30,191 nucleotides of DNA from Saccoglossus kowalevskii (lineage: Eukaryota > Hemichordata > Enteropneusta > Harrimaniidae), in assembly GCF_000003605.2 (NCBI RefSeq), contig NW_003112480.1, positions 51,987 through 82,177 on the forward strand. Reading direction: 5' to 3'. Below the pieces are notes generated by a model. It saw only the letters and a program-made list of their open reading frames with translations. It was not told the DNA's origin and did not search any database. Both the position numbers and the translations under genes were made by a program. This document shows, in pieces, positions 1 to 9,343 of the stretch (position 1 is the first letter of the stretch; each line of letters starts with the position of its first letter).

Positions 1-193
1 ACATTAGTTTTAAATGTGTTTCTCAATATGCATAACTGTAATGTACTAACTACTACTGCAGATAGTAACATGCAATCAGTACTATAATTTTGTGGTCTGT
101 CAAGATATATGACCAAAATATTGAGTCATCATTATTTCATTAAATATTTATAATTATTGAACTGTAGCTTGTTGGAACCATCCTAATCATTTG

Positions 194-263
194 CTCTATT
201 AGAAAGCACATGTGCTTACTGTAAAACTAAAGGACAAGTAAGGAAGATGTGCTTCTAATATAG
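194..263. repeat. Imperfect inverted repeat, possible small MITE
   Basis: CTCTATTAGAAAGCACAT at 194-211 is the near reverse complement of ATGTGCTTCTAATATAG at 247-263. Similar half-motifs (CTATTAGAAG and CTAATAGA) recur near 9376 and 9490, and CTCTATTAGAA recurs near 16109. This suggests a small dispersed inverted-repeat family, but I cannot define ends or a target duplication. Confidence 0.4.
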
Positions 264-1423
264 TAACTAAAGTATTACAGTTGTACTTCATGCCTCCAAT
301 ACCCTTCAGCACATGGGAGTTCTTTCTGAGCTTTCTTTGATTGAAATAGTTTGGGTACTAGTATATGCATTTTAAGTTATAGCGCCCTCATTGTTTAAAA
401 AGCTGGAAGCTAATTTATCAGCAATCGGCCAATTTTCTGGAAATTGTTCACAATTTTTTTTTTTTGAAAACTGTTTTTTAGGGCTCTCATGGTCACAATT
501 CAAACAGTTGTTATTGAGATGTTGGATTTATTCCTCTTTGTATCCCCTCCTCACCCTATATCCCCTAATTTAGTGTTAATTTTGAGATATTCAAAAATTC
601 TGATCATTTTGATTTAATTTTTTTAAAAAAAAAACTATGTTCATTGAGGGCTCGGCGCATATTTATAAATATCTACTTTTGGGAGGATTTTCCGCTTAGT
701 TAGGGGGTCTTAGTTCTTAAAGCATTGTTTTGCTGTTATGTATGTTTACAAGTAATTTGTTTCTCTATTCTGCTATCATGTATCGGTTTCAATCAATTTG
801 TCTTCAATTATTGCTTCACAAAACTTGTTGTTAATGATTTGCAGACTTTTATATGAATTACATGTACATTGCCAGACATGAGCAACAATACATAAAAACA
901 AAAGATGTGTATTATTACTGCTTATTGTCATAGAGGGCAGTATGATTTACTAGTACACTACCAGTACAGTGTATATCTACAGAATTATATTAGACATGTA
1001 TAATATCACAAAACTACTATTAATTACTGGGTTAGCATGACCTCCAGAATAATGGTAAAGTGCAACTAGTATTGACCTCTGACCTAGATAATGCAAAAAT
1101 CTCAACCCTTCTAGCATTATCTGCTGAAGATTTCATTCATGTCGCTTTCATTTGAGTTAACATTTTAAAATCTTAAATGCCTCACTCTTGATTTATACTT
1201 TCAGGAAAGTTAAAAATATAATTTATAACAAAAGTCAATTGTGTGTTTTGCTTTTCCCTCTATATTTACAGTGTTAAGACATTTGGTTTAACCATTTAAA
1301 CGCCATCATTTTTCCTGCTACAATTTCAGTGCCACATTTTGCAAATTTGTTTTTCTAGAATTCTTGGTTTAGTTTTGGACAAAATGGACATGCATGTAAT
1401 TGGTTACAATGATCATAATTTTT

Positions 1424-1586
1424 GAAATAATATGAAAATATTTTGTAGGTTAAATTTTGTTCAAATGGTTACTGTAGCAACAGGGGGAAAAGTGTATTCG
1501 CCTAAATCCAAGATTTCATGAAATAATCTGAAAAATATTTCGTAGGTTAAATTTTGTCCAAAGGGTTATGGTAGTGTATTCGCCTA
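1424..1586. repeat. Diverged tandem duplication (about 96-bp spacing)
   Basis: Two copies starting at 1424 and 1520 share GAAATAAT, then GTAGGTTAAATTTTGT, and both finish with GTGTATTCGCCTA at about 1504 and 1586. The second copy lacks part of the middle. No coding potential is seen. Confidence 0.55.
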
Positions 1587-1720
1587 CAGATAATGCTCAG
1601 TAACCTCTTGAATGTTGAAATTATAGATAAATTTTTAACATGATTTTTCCCTGTTGCTACCTTAAGGCAAATGCCAAGCCCTCCATGTTTGTTTACAACT
1701 TGTGTCTTTTCTTATTCCAG

Positions 1721-1844
1721 GGATAACTTAGCAATTGTTAAAAAGTTAGGCGATAAAGCGGCACAGGGAAGAGCATGTGGTAACCTAGGCAACACACATT
1801 ATTTACTTGGTAATTTCAGCAAGGCGATCATGTATCATGAAGAG
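1721..1844 (+). CDS. GPSM2: GPSM2/LGN/Pins exon 1 of window (TPR)
   Basis: This 124-nt exon starts after TTCTTATTCCAG and ends GAG|GTGAGA. Its first base completes a codon begun upstream; 41 codons follow and it ends in phase 0. The peptide has a helix-turn-helix TPR core, RACGNLGNTHYLLGNF, with the conserved N-LGN-x-x-x-LG-F pattern, and matches the repeat of LGN annotated as TPR5. LGN TPRs form a right-handed superhelix whose inner groove holds NuMA or Inscuteable peptides. The GDKAAQGRA lead-in matches the inter-repeat helix of the family. The reading runs directly into exon 2 (HEE|RLAIAKEFGDK), as in vertebrate LGN. Family assignment is firm; exact repeat numbering is by comparison. Confidence 0.93.
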
Positions 1845-1977
1845 GTGAGAGACATCAGAGTTCACTGTTCTTAAAATATCACAGCTTCTTTTATTCATTT
1901 ATTTTCTTGCTGCAAAATTATTCTGCCAAAATATTTATTGCAAAATATTTAACGATTCTCCAAATAAAATTACAGTA

Positions 1978-2136
1978 CTGTAAAATCTGTATTAGAAGCC
2001 GCATCCCTAAAAGAAGTTGCACCCATTTTTTTTTGAATATTGAGAACCAAAAATTCACCATTTCTCATATGTGTAGATGCTCTGTTGCACTGTACCATTT
2101 TAATAGAAGCTGCGGTTTCTAATACAGATTTTACAG
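1978..2136. mobile_element. MITE family 1, copy 1 (TA-flanked)
   Basis: A 159-bp element begins CTGTAAAATCTGTATTAG and ends with its reverse complement, CTAATACAGATTTTACAG, giving terminal inverted repeats of about 25 bp ending near GCCGC/GCGG. TA lies on both sides (1976-1977 and 2137-2138). Two more copies lie at 13416-13577 and 26670-26849. TA duplications are typical of Tc1/mariner-type transposons, so this is probably a non-autonomous derivative; that class assignment is inference. Confidence 0.8.
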
Positions 2137-2138
2137 TA

Positions 2139-2190
2139 CTGTGAATTAATTTATTGTTTGCCAGATTTAATTTTAGCTGAAACTGTCAAT
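2139..2190 (+). mobile_element. MITE family 2, truncated left end
   Basis: Directly after the family 1 copy, 2139-2190 resembles the first ~50 bp of the full family 2 element at 13580 (CTGTG, then TTTATT, TTAATTTT and GCTGAAA in order), at roughly three-quarters identity by eye. The remainder is missing. The same family 1/family 2 order is seen at 13416-13771. Confidence 0.45.
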
Positions 2191-2721
2191 TATTTGTACT
2201 GAATTGTCTTAAATTGTATACAACTCATTTGAGATAAAATTCTTTGCAAAATTGGTACCAACTTTACACATGCAAAGTGGTTCCTGCTTTGTGATTTGGT
2301 TCAAAACGGTTGACAGTCATTTCTTTAAACATTCCTTGGACATACCAGTACTTTGACAGATTTTGTTTAGAACAGCATTTTAACATGTCATGTCATCTCG
2401 AGTTTGTCTAGTGTCATTAAAATATACTCTTGTCTGGAGTCATAATTTAGGTTTGCAATTTGATTCAAAGTCTGCCAAATTTTCTCCATGTTGCTTTTAC
2501 CTGTACGCATCTTTTGATCTACATAGCTTGACAAATTCTTTTAAGTTTATCACAAAGAAAAGACATGTTTGAATGTATTTTCATTCTTTCTAAAATACAA
2601 AATGATGTAAATGATCAGCCAAATGCTAAGAGTTCCCCCCCTCACCCATAATAATTATTCTAATTCTAAACCCCCACCCCCTTTTGTAATTGTATATTTC
2701 TTAGACTTGTATACCATTATA

Positions 2722-4056
2722 GTCATCGTCGTCCGTTTCAATGTTTTACTTTTTCGACTTCTTCTTGATAACTACGAGCCTGAATGCTTTGTTACTTGGT
2801 GTATATGTACCTTGGGTAGACCTCTCTCAGATTTGTTCATTTCATGATCATATCTTCAATTCTCTAATTTTGATGAATATTTTTGTCATTTTTGGTAAAA
2901 GTGATATTTTCGACTTCTTGTTGAAAACCGCAAGTCAATTGCTTTTATATTACATATATAGGTATTACATGTGGACCTCTCTCAGATTTGTTCATTTTGT
3001 AATGATATCTTTAATTCTTTAATTTTGGTGAATATTTTTGTCATTTTTGGTAAAAAGTGATATTTTCGACTTCTTGTTAAAAATCGCAAGTCCAATTGCT
3101 TTGATATTACATATATAGGTACTACATGTGGACCTCTCTCAGATTTGTTCATTTTGTGATGATATCTTTAATTCTTTAATTTTTGTGAATATTTTTGTCA
3201 TTTTTGGTAAAAAGTGATATTTTCGACTTCTTGTTAAAAACAGCAAGTCCAATTGCTTTTATATTACATATATAGGTACTACATGTGGACCTCTCTCAGA
3301 TTTGTTCATTTTGTAATGATATCTTTAATTCTCGAATTTTGGTGAATATTTTTGTCGTTTTGGGTAAAAAGTAATATTTTCGACTTCTTGTTAAAAACCG
3401 CAAGTTCAATTGCTTTGATATTACATATATAGGTACTACTGGTACATGTGGACCTCTCTCAGATTTGTTCATTTTGTGATGATATCTTCAATTATTTAAT
3501 TTTGATGATTATTTTTGTCATTTTTGGTGAAAAGTGATATTTTTGACTTTTTGTTAAAAACAGCAAGTCCGATTGCTTTTATATTACATATATAGGTACT
3601 ACATGTGGACCTCTCTCAGATTTGTTCATTTTGTAATGATATCTTTAATTCTCGAATTTTGGTGAATATTTTTGTCGTTTTGGGTAAAAAGTAATATTTT
3701 CGACTTCTTGTTAAAAACCGCAAGTTCAATTGCTTTGATATTACATATATAGGTACTACTGGTACATGTGGACCTCTCTCAGATTTGTTCATTTTGTGAT
3801 GATATCTTCAATTATTTAATTTTGATGATTATTTTTATCATTTTTGGTGAAAAGTGATATTTTTGACTTCTTGTTGAAAACCGCAAGTCTGATTGCTTTT
3901 ATATTACATATATACGTACGTATGGACTTCTTTCAGATTTGTCCCGTTGCTTTTTATATATATATTGTTCATTTTCTAATGATATCTTCAGTTCTTTAAT
4001 TGCCATGTGCATTGCTAACAGCGGAGCTATCTCAGCCGACAGGCTGCTTGTTTCTG
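2722..4056 (+). repeat. Eight-unit ~157-bp tandem array inside a dispersed element
   Basis: Units anchored on (C/T)GACTTCTTG start at 2755, 2911, 3067, 3224, 3381, 3544, 3701 and 3864, so the period is 156-157 bp, or 163 bp where CTGGTA is inserted. The two-unit block 3224-3543 is almost identical to 3544-3863, a recent ~320-bp dimer duplication. The left edge (TCATCGTCGTCCGT) and right edge (GGAGCTATCTCAGCCGACAG then GCTGCTTGTTT, 4023-4053) match both edges of the shorter element at 9693-10077. A unit fragment also lies near 29765. Open frames here are incidental. Confidence 0.85.
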
Positions 4057-4140
4057 GTTTGCATACAACTCCCTTTAGTTTCGTAAACGACGAATAGTGT
4101 AAATATCTGCTCTATCAGAAACAAGAAGGAAGGCCAATTC

Positions 4141-4230
4141 CACTGGCTGAGATTCATTCACTAACGAATGCGACTTTGTGGAACCTTGGTTAAGGTCCGC
4201 TGGTGCTTGTGTTCGATCAACCAGGATAGC
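4141..4230. repeat. Diverged dispersed segment, partner near 19199-19290
   Basis: CACTAACGAATGCGAC, then ACCTTGGTTAAGGTCCGC and GATCAACCA, align in order with CACTAATGAATGCAAC, ACCTTGATTGAGGTCTGC and TGACCATTCC in intron 7. Identity looks about 65-70% by eye. Its nature is unknown; an old interspersed repeat is the simplest reading. Confidence 0.45.
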
Positions 4231-4335
4231 GAATTGAAATTGCCATTTGATAGGAAGATGGCCACACAGCCCTCTCATGTAGTCCCAAACATGAATATGA
4301 TTTCTGTGGCAAAAATGTACTCAAAAATGTGTCAG

Positions 4336-4405
4336 CACTAGCACTTGCAATTGCACATACAAAAAATTCAACAGTGACTTTCAATGTCCGGAACTGTCGC
4401 CTGGC
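4336..4405 (+). repeat. Dispersed segment with inverted partner at 12222-12300
   Basis: GCACTTGCAATT and then TTTCAATGTCCGGAA, followed by TCGC, recur on the opposite strand at 12222-12300, where the same blocks are slightly further apart. The pair probably marks an old small repeat inserted in opposite orientations. Confidence 0.5.
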
Positions 4406-4881
4406 ACAAAAATTTATTTAAAAAAAAAAAAGGAAATAGTCATCAGAATTTGACTGGACTGGTTGGAGAATACAAATGCAGTTGATGATATACCTGTCCC
4501 TAGCATAATAAATCACAACATGATTTAATGATAGCGATGATTTGACTCATCAACATTTGATAAGTCTTCAAAATACTAAAAGCAATTTTCTAGACATTAG
4601 CCACATGGGGCTATCGAATTCTGTCAGTTACTAAAAACTTGATATCTTTATACACCTGGCACCAGGGATAGACAATGTGTTCATTTACCTGTCTCTGCTA
4701 AAATCTGCGTGTCTCGACAGGCCTCAATTTCGACCTCTGGTCATGAATTATGTGAATCTGACGAAAAAAACATTTCATGAGAGGAAGTCACATGAAGATT
4801 CCCTTAAATTATCTTAAAAAATTCTTGAAACAGGAATTTGCCAAGTTTTAGTCATATTTATGTCATTTTTTCTCTTCACAG

Positions 4882-4997
4882 CGACTTGCTATTGCAAAGG
4901 AATTTGGTGATAAATCTGCCGAGAGGAGAGCGTATAGTAACCTTGGTAATGCACATGTATTTTTAGGTGAATTCGAAATTGCAGCCGAGTACTATAA
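4882..4997 (+). CDS. GPSM2: GPSM2/LGN/Pins exon 2 of window (TPR)
   Basis: This 116-nt exon runs from TCTTCACAG to TATAA|GTAAGT. It opens in phase 0 with RLAIAKEFGDK, gives 38 codons and ends with two bases (AA) that join the first G of exon 3 to make Lys. The TPR core RAYSNLGNAHVFLGEFEIAA is close to vertebrate LGN TPR6. The donor must be placed at GTAAGT (4998), not after the AAG, for the next exon to stay in frame; this gives YYK-KTLQIARQLGD across the junction, which is the family sequence pattern. It is also the strongest donor match in the gene. Confidence 0.93.
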
Positions 4998-5480
4998 GTA
5001 AGTAACGAAAATAACAATGTTGTTGCTCAGACCATCATTGTGATTTATGTAATGTCGGAATCTCTCTGCTTTTGTCTGCGATTGTGTCATTGATAAATAT
5101 TGCAATTTGGAATCAAATTCCTCAAATCAAATAACAAGATACATGGCTGTTCTCTGAATAAAAACTAACATAAAATGACAATAATTGCTACTTGTGTATT
5201 CATGAGCAGCAGGTGTTGCTGGGATACGCATTATCTTGTTTCTTTTCACGTTATTCAGTTCACTTCTGTTTAACAAAACGTACAGGAAGCGACGGTTCTT
5301 ATCGTGGAGTCATTCAGCCAATTGCATAACCTCATTCATTGGAAAAAGGCTTGTATGAAACTTTCTCGCAATACATGTATACCATTTTGGTACTTGTTAA
5401 AATGTTTTCACCCTCCTCCCCAAGTTTATAATGGCCCAACCTTGATTTAACAGTACCGGTACTGACTTTGAACATTTTAA

Positions 5481-5990
5481 GGTAGAGATGCAGGTTCGTG
5501 GGCACTTGGAAGTGAATTTTTTTTTTTAAGAACTTTTGACCTTTTGTTTTGAAATTTTCACAAATGAGTGACAATGTGTTTATCTTCAAAACGTCGGGGC
5601 ATTGTTTTTAGTTTAACAGACAACTAGCCTGGATGTTAATTTATGCATAAACTTGAAGTAGTGAAATTTGAGCTGCTGCCCTGCAAAATTGACAACTGGT
5701 AGACAGTTTTCAAGACGGCGCTTTCTTCATAGTAAACAGATGTACCCATAAACCAATTTTGACAGGAAACAGCATTGTTTAGAACTATTTTTTTTAAATC
5801 ACTTTTGACCAAAAAAGCACATTTTTGTGCATATTTCAAACTACATTGTCTATAAACAAAAAATACTAACAAAATTTTAAAATTCATACAATAAACTTTC
5901 CGAAAATATATAGTTTTGTGGACAAGGGAGGTCATCTTGGTTTCCTAATTAACTAATTAAAATACCTGTCAGGTAAACTGCATCTCTATC
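5481..5990. mobile_element. TTAA-flanked piggyBac-like MITE, copy 1 (shorter)
   Basis: The left end GGTAGAGATGCAG is mirrored by the right end CTGCATCTCTATC (12 of 13 pairs). The left flank is TTAA (5477-5480) and the right flank TTAC (5991-5994), one base decayed. A longer copy lies at 23397-24276 with intact TTAA on both sides and a 13-bp perfect repeat. TTAA duplication and ~13-bp ends are hallmarks of piggyBac transposons. The interior has a 99-codon reverse frame at 5636-5935 also open in the other copy; no transposase is recognised. Confidence 0.8.
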
Positions 5991-6513
5991 TTACTAGTGT
6001 TGTAGAAAATGTATACAGTATGAAAGTTAGTTTACTAGCAGATATTTCAGAGATTTGAACTTTGATAGGTTATTGTGCCCTGGCATTGTACACTGGACTT
6101 CTGATGAGGATGATATAGTTTTAGTCGTATTTGCTAAGGGAGGAAACCAAAATCAAACTGGGCGGTTTCCTGTGGGACTCCGCTAATGCCCGAACCGGCA
6201 CGACATGTCACGGAAATACCATAGTTTTCCCGAACCGGAGCTTCCCTGGAAGTAGTGATTCACACTTAATTTGAGGTGTCAATTGTTCACACGTCTCGTA
6301 AGTGCGGCATTTCCTCGCGAACACAGGCAGTTCCACGGCAAGACCGGCGGTTCCCCGTACGAAAGTATGAGGAATGCATTTTATAACAACAGAAATGTAC
6401 ATCAGAAATTCGCCAGACGACGCATTTTACGTAACATAGTTGCCAAGAGAAATTAGTTGTAATGTAGCAAATGCATTATTATGTAGCCATAATAAAACTT
6501 TATTTATAAAACA

Positions 6514-6936
6514 ATGTCTATTCACAGTCACTCTGTGGTATATTCAAATCAACCAGAAAACGCCGACATATTTACGGAAATGAAATTTATGAATGCCCAT
6601 TTACAGAAGCGAATAGGAACGATTATATTTACAAAGTGTGAAAACCCTGAATGCGACCACTGCAACATGTATCCCGTTCAAGCCGAGAGAGCGATGTCAT
6701 TTTTAAAAGAAACTGGATTACCCTCTCCTTCACCGACAAATAATGAAGACGCCCAGTTTCTTAGTTTTATACAAGCGTCGGACCTCCCGCCGCTTGCCGT
6801 TTCAAACAGTTACATGCTGAAATTTATCAAACTCGGACTTGGCGTTTGCAGTAAATGCCCATCATACATGTGTATGTATTTACATGTACTGCTGACAAGA
6901 TGTGACACACTCGTATATTTCACCCGCGAAGATTAA
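6514..6936 (+). CDS. Cys-rich 140-codon ORF, uncharacterised, probably element-borne
   Basis: The open frame runs from an ATG (an in-frame TAA lies at 6493) to TAA at 6934-6936 inside the inverted-end segment of intron 2. The protein has no signal peptide or clear membrane segment. Residues 42-50 hold KCENPECDHC (Cys 42, 47, 50), followed by a proline/serine stretch LPSPSP (69-74) and a second Cys group at 112, 115 and 120. From general knowledge, invertebrate genomes hold large families of uncharacterised, repeat-associated proteins with a KC-x-x-P-x-C-x-x-C and downstream LPxP layout, and this resembles that pattern; I cannot confirm it. The C-terminus is abrupt, so it may be a truncated fragment. 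It could also be a chance frame, though its amino acid composition is more protein-like than other frames nearby. Confidence 0.45.
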   Translation: MSIHSHSVVYSNQPENADIFTEMKFMNAHLQKRIGTIIFTKCENPECDHCNMYPVQAERAMSFLKETGLPSPSPTNNEDAQFLSFIQASDLPPLAVSNSYMLKFIKLGLGVCSKCPSYMCMYLHVLLTRCDTLVYFTRED

Positions 6937-6984
6937 GTATTTTGGATCAGAGTCGAATTGCGAATATTTAGCGTACGCAGGTCG

Positions 6985-7440
6985 TTTATTTTATTTTTAC
7001 TAGGGACCGGGTCGAATATTCACTTCATTATTTTGTCTGTAAATATTTCACGTTCATCTTCCGTGGGACGTACTTAATGTATTTTTTCACTAGGGGTTGG
7101 GTCGAGAATGTTTGTAAATATATCACGTTCATCTTCCGTGGGTCGTATTTAATGTATTTTTTGATTAGGGGTTGGGTCGACAATGTCTGTAAATATTTCA
7201 CGTTTATCTTCTGTGGCACGTACTTAATGTATTTTTTCACTAGGGGTTGGGTCGAGAATGTTTGTAAATATTTCACGTTCATCTTCCATGGGTCGTATTT
7301 AAATATATTTTTTTGACTAGGGGTTGGGTCGAGAATGTCTGTAAATATTTCGCGTTCATGTCCCGTGAGTCGTATTTAAATGTATTTTTGCACTGGGGTT
7401 AATTTTAGTTGGAGAATGTTTGAAAATATTTCACATTAAT
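6985..7440. repeat. 75-bp tandem array, five to six units
   Basis: The marker CGTTCATCTT/CGTTTATCTT falls at 7051, 7126, 7201 and 7276, then 7353, giving a period of 75 bp (last interval 77). Each unit also carries TAGGGGTTGGGTCGA. Because 75 is a multiple of three, frames stay open on both strands (7028-7282 minus, 7077-7316 plus) as 25-residue repeats; this is not evidence of coding. Confidence 0.88.
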
Positions 7441-8180
7441 TCGACTACAATTACGGCATTCACTCTATATCACCAATGAAATAATAACAACAATAGTCTG
7501 ATATAAAATGAGACTGTATGTTATTTTATTTTTTCAATCGTGGAACTTAAACCATGGAGCTCCATGCTTAAACTCAGCACTTGGAAGTTCTGCAGAACAT
7601 CGCTAATGCCAGTCTTGCCTAGACTAGAGGTCAGACATGGGTGAAATTGCGTGAATATAAATAAAATCTAGACGCACTAGACATTGAAAACATCACAATG
7701 AATGTAGCAACATGTCACTCGTTGATAAAAGTGGCATTCCTCTTCAGGGACTGAAGAGGAGTAAAAAGTCTGTCGTTGTCTGTCTTTAGAAAGGTGAGAA
7801 CATTTGAACAATAAGATTATAATCATGAACAATGAGCGCCGGCTAACCCCGGAAATGTGCCAGTGTTGACGGGAACCCTCGGCCGGTCAAGGAGCTTCTG
7901 CTGACTTCCCGGATGTTGTCGGAGCACCGCGGGAAACCGCCCAGTTTGATTTCGATCACTTCCCTCATACAATATTGTCTTTCATCGCTGATTTCACACT
8001 GATTTATTCGCTTCATAAATAGAGAGAAATGAGAAGTCATGGATCTGTCTGAAAAATGTGAATAATAATCCCCATTGATGACTGACAAAGGGTTAGCGAA
8101 AGCCCATCTACACGAATAGCTACATCAGCCAATAGGGTGCTTGGTAATTAATTCCCTTCTTTTTTTTTTCTTTTTTTTAG

Positions 8181-8336
8181 GAAAACTCTGCAGATAGCCA
8201 GACAGCTGGGAGACTCTGCCATTGAGGCACAGGCTTGTTATAGTCTTGGCAACACCTTCACTTTACTTAGAGACTACGAGTCTGCAATTGAATACCATAT
8301 GAAACATTTAAAAATTGCACAACTGTTAGGAGATCG
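8181..8336 (+). CDS. GPSM2: GPSM2/LGN/Pins exon 3 of window (TPR)
   Basis: This 156-nt exon follows a long T-rich acceptor (TTTTTTTTAG) and ends GATCG|GTGAGT. Its first base completes a Lys codon from exon 2; then come 51 codons and two bases (CG) that join exon 4 to give Arg. It encodes KTLQIARQLGDS, the TPR core ACYSLGNTFTLLRDYESAI and a second helix KHLKIAQLLGD, matching LGN TPR7 and the start of the next linker helix. The frame contains no stop and the junction peptide LLGD-R-VGEGRA agrees with the family. Confidence 0.93.
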
Positions 8337-9234
8337 GTGAGTCAATAATTTGCAGTTCATTGCGTGATTGATGCTTCAAACACCATAATTTCCTGCTATA
8401 CAATGTATATGGCTTTGTTTCAATATACCAGAAATCTCTTGGTTGTGGTACTATTTTTAGTCTCTGTTCGGACACCGTCCGAAAACGAGGACTTATGGAA
8501 TCACCTCTGTGCGTGCATCAGTGCGTCCAGACCTATATCTTAAACATGCCTGGACCAATTATATTCAAACTTCACATCATACATAATATTATATGCACAT
8601 CAATTTGATGGGATTGAAGATGGCCGAATGGTGCCCATATTTGTGCTAAAAAAATTATCGAAAACAAGCATTTCTGGCATTCCGGAACCGGATATTAGTC
8701 ATTTATGGATTGATTTTCTTCAAACTTGGTACATATACATTGGACATTATGGAGCCTTGATGTACGTCAATTTGCTTGTCAGATTTGAATTGGACGATTT
8801 GCGGCCATTTTGATTTCATGAATGCTGTTCCAGAGTAATATTTGACTGGTCATCTTCAAACTTTATACATCTTCTTGATCAATATTTTATGTTTATGTTC
8901 AAACTATATTGCTATAAAGAAAATTATACATCTTAAATTTGATAGCTAATGGCGACTGTGCTATGGTTTGTTTGCATTTTATTGAATCTTATCTTTTAAA
9001 GGAAGGCTACGATAGAGGGAAACAAATATTTTGATTTAAAAAATAATACTAATATTAAAAATATTTGGATTTAAAAAATAATATTGACTAATATCAAAAT
9101 ACTGCTGATCAAAACAATCATGACACGTTTTCCATAGACCTGTTTTGGGGCAACATTTTGTGAAAATGTATGGACAAAATGTTTTTCATCAAAAAAAAAA
9201 AGAGTAACAAATTTAGTTGTCTAATTTTTTTCAG
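8337..9234 (+). other. Intron 3 (898 nt)
   Basis: The donor is GTGAGT and the acceptor CTAATTTTTTTCAG. Most of it is the dispersed element at about 8458-8900. A short duplication of TTTAAAAAATAATA-containing sequence lies at about 9030-9105. No exon is recognised. Confidence 0.8.
8458..8900 (+). repeat. Dispersed element related to intron 4 repeats
   Basis: It begins with a hairpin (TTCGGAC, loop ACC, GTCCGAA at about 8467-8483), then GAGGACTTATGGAATCACC. Blocks GCATTTCTGGCATTCCGGAA, GGCCATTTTG, CCAGAGTAAT and ATTCAAACTTCACA have counterparts in altered order within 10830-11010. It is therefore a diverged member of the same modular family as 10078-11010. No conserved ORF is seen. Confidence 0.55.
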
Positions 9235-9343
9235 AGTTGGAGAAGGGAGAGCCTGTTGGAGTCTGGGAAATGCCCATACTGCACTCGGTAGACGTGAGAA
9301 GGCATTACATTTCGCCACACAGCATCTTGATATTTCAAGAGAG
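9235..9343 (+). CDS. GPSM2: GPSM2/LGN/Pins exon 4 of window (TPR)
   Basis: This 109-nt exon starts after TTTTTTCAG and ends GAGAG|GTACGT. Its first A completes the Arg codon from exon 3; 36 codons follow, ending in phase 0. VGEGRACWSLGNAHTALG followed by KALHFATQHLDISRE is the C-terminal TPR of LGN (about TPR8), including the tryptophan in RACWSLGN that is typical of this repeat. It marks the end of the regular TPR superhelix. Adjacent exon 5 continues with VGDKTGE exactly as in the vertebrate proteins. Confidence 0.94.

Larger units (their letters stand above)
1..1720. other. Upstream intron sequence, no exon recognised
   Basis: AT-rich sequence ending in a polypyrimidine tract and AG at 1719-1720. 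I see no TPR-like coding stretch on either strand, so the exon carrying the preceding TPR lies outside the window. It holds a short inverted repeat at 194-263 and a diverged duplication at 1424-1586. The 60-codon frame at 391-573 is low-complexity and not supported as coding. Confidence 0.7.
1845..4881 (+). other. Intron 1 (3,037 nt), repeat-filled
   Basis: The donor is GTGAGA and the acceptor TTTTTTCTCTTCACAG. It holds a TA-flanked MITE (1978-2136) followed by the truncated start of a second MITE type, then the eight-unit 157-bp array element (about 2722-4056). After that come two diverged dispersed segments, 4141-4230 and 4336-4405, each with a partner elsewhere in the window. No additional exon is recognised. 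Confidence 0.85.
6138..7966. mobile_element. 1.8-kb segment with long inverted ends, ORF and 75-bp array
   Basis: AAATCAAACTGGGCGGTTTCC at about 6150-6170 has its reverse complement at 7931-7951, and similarity extends outward to GGGAGG/CTTCCC and inward to GGACTCC/GGAGCACC, so the inverted ends are about 40-45 bp. Further inside, both arms carry CCGG- and CGGAAAT-containing GC-rich blocks. Between them lie the 140-codon ORF (6514-6936) and the 75-bp array (6985-7440). I see no transposase and no clear target-site duplication, so the class is unknown. Confidence 0.6.
4998..8180 (+). other. Intron 2 (3,183 nt) with two transposon-like insertions
   Basis: The donor is GTAAGT and the acceptor is a long T tract ending TTTTAG. 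It contains the TTAA-flanked element 5481-5990 and a 1.8-kb segment with inverted ends, 6138-7966, that carries a 140-codon ORF and a 75-bp tandem array. The left and right arms of that segment are clearly richer in G+C than the surrounding intron. Confidence 0.85.

Noticed and set aside
391-573. 60-codon ORF near the left end
   Set aside because: Phe/Leu/Ser-rich translation of AT-rich intron sequence, with no homologous pattern.
4141-4222. tRNA-like A and B boxes (TGGCTGAGATTC and TGTTCGATCAACC), suggesting a SINE
   Set aside because: The boxes are imperfect and spaced about 65 bp apart, with no cloverleaf or tail; too weak to call.
4075-4278. Reverse 67-codon ORF
   Set aside because: It overlaps a diverged dispersed segment and has no recognisable domain; the matching region near 19199 does not support a conserved protein.
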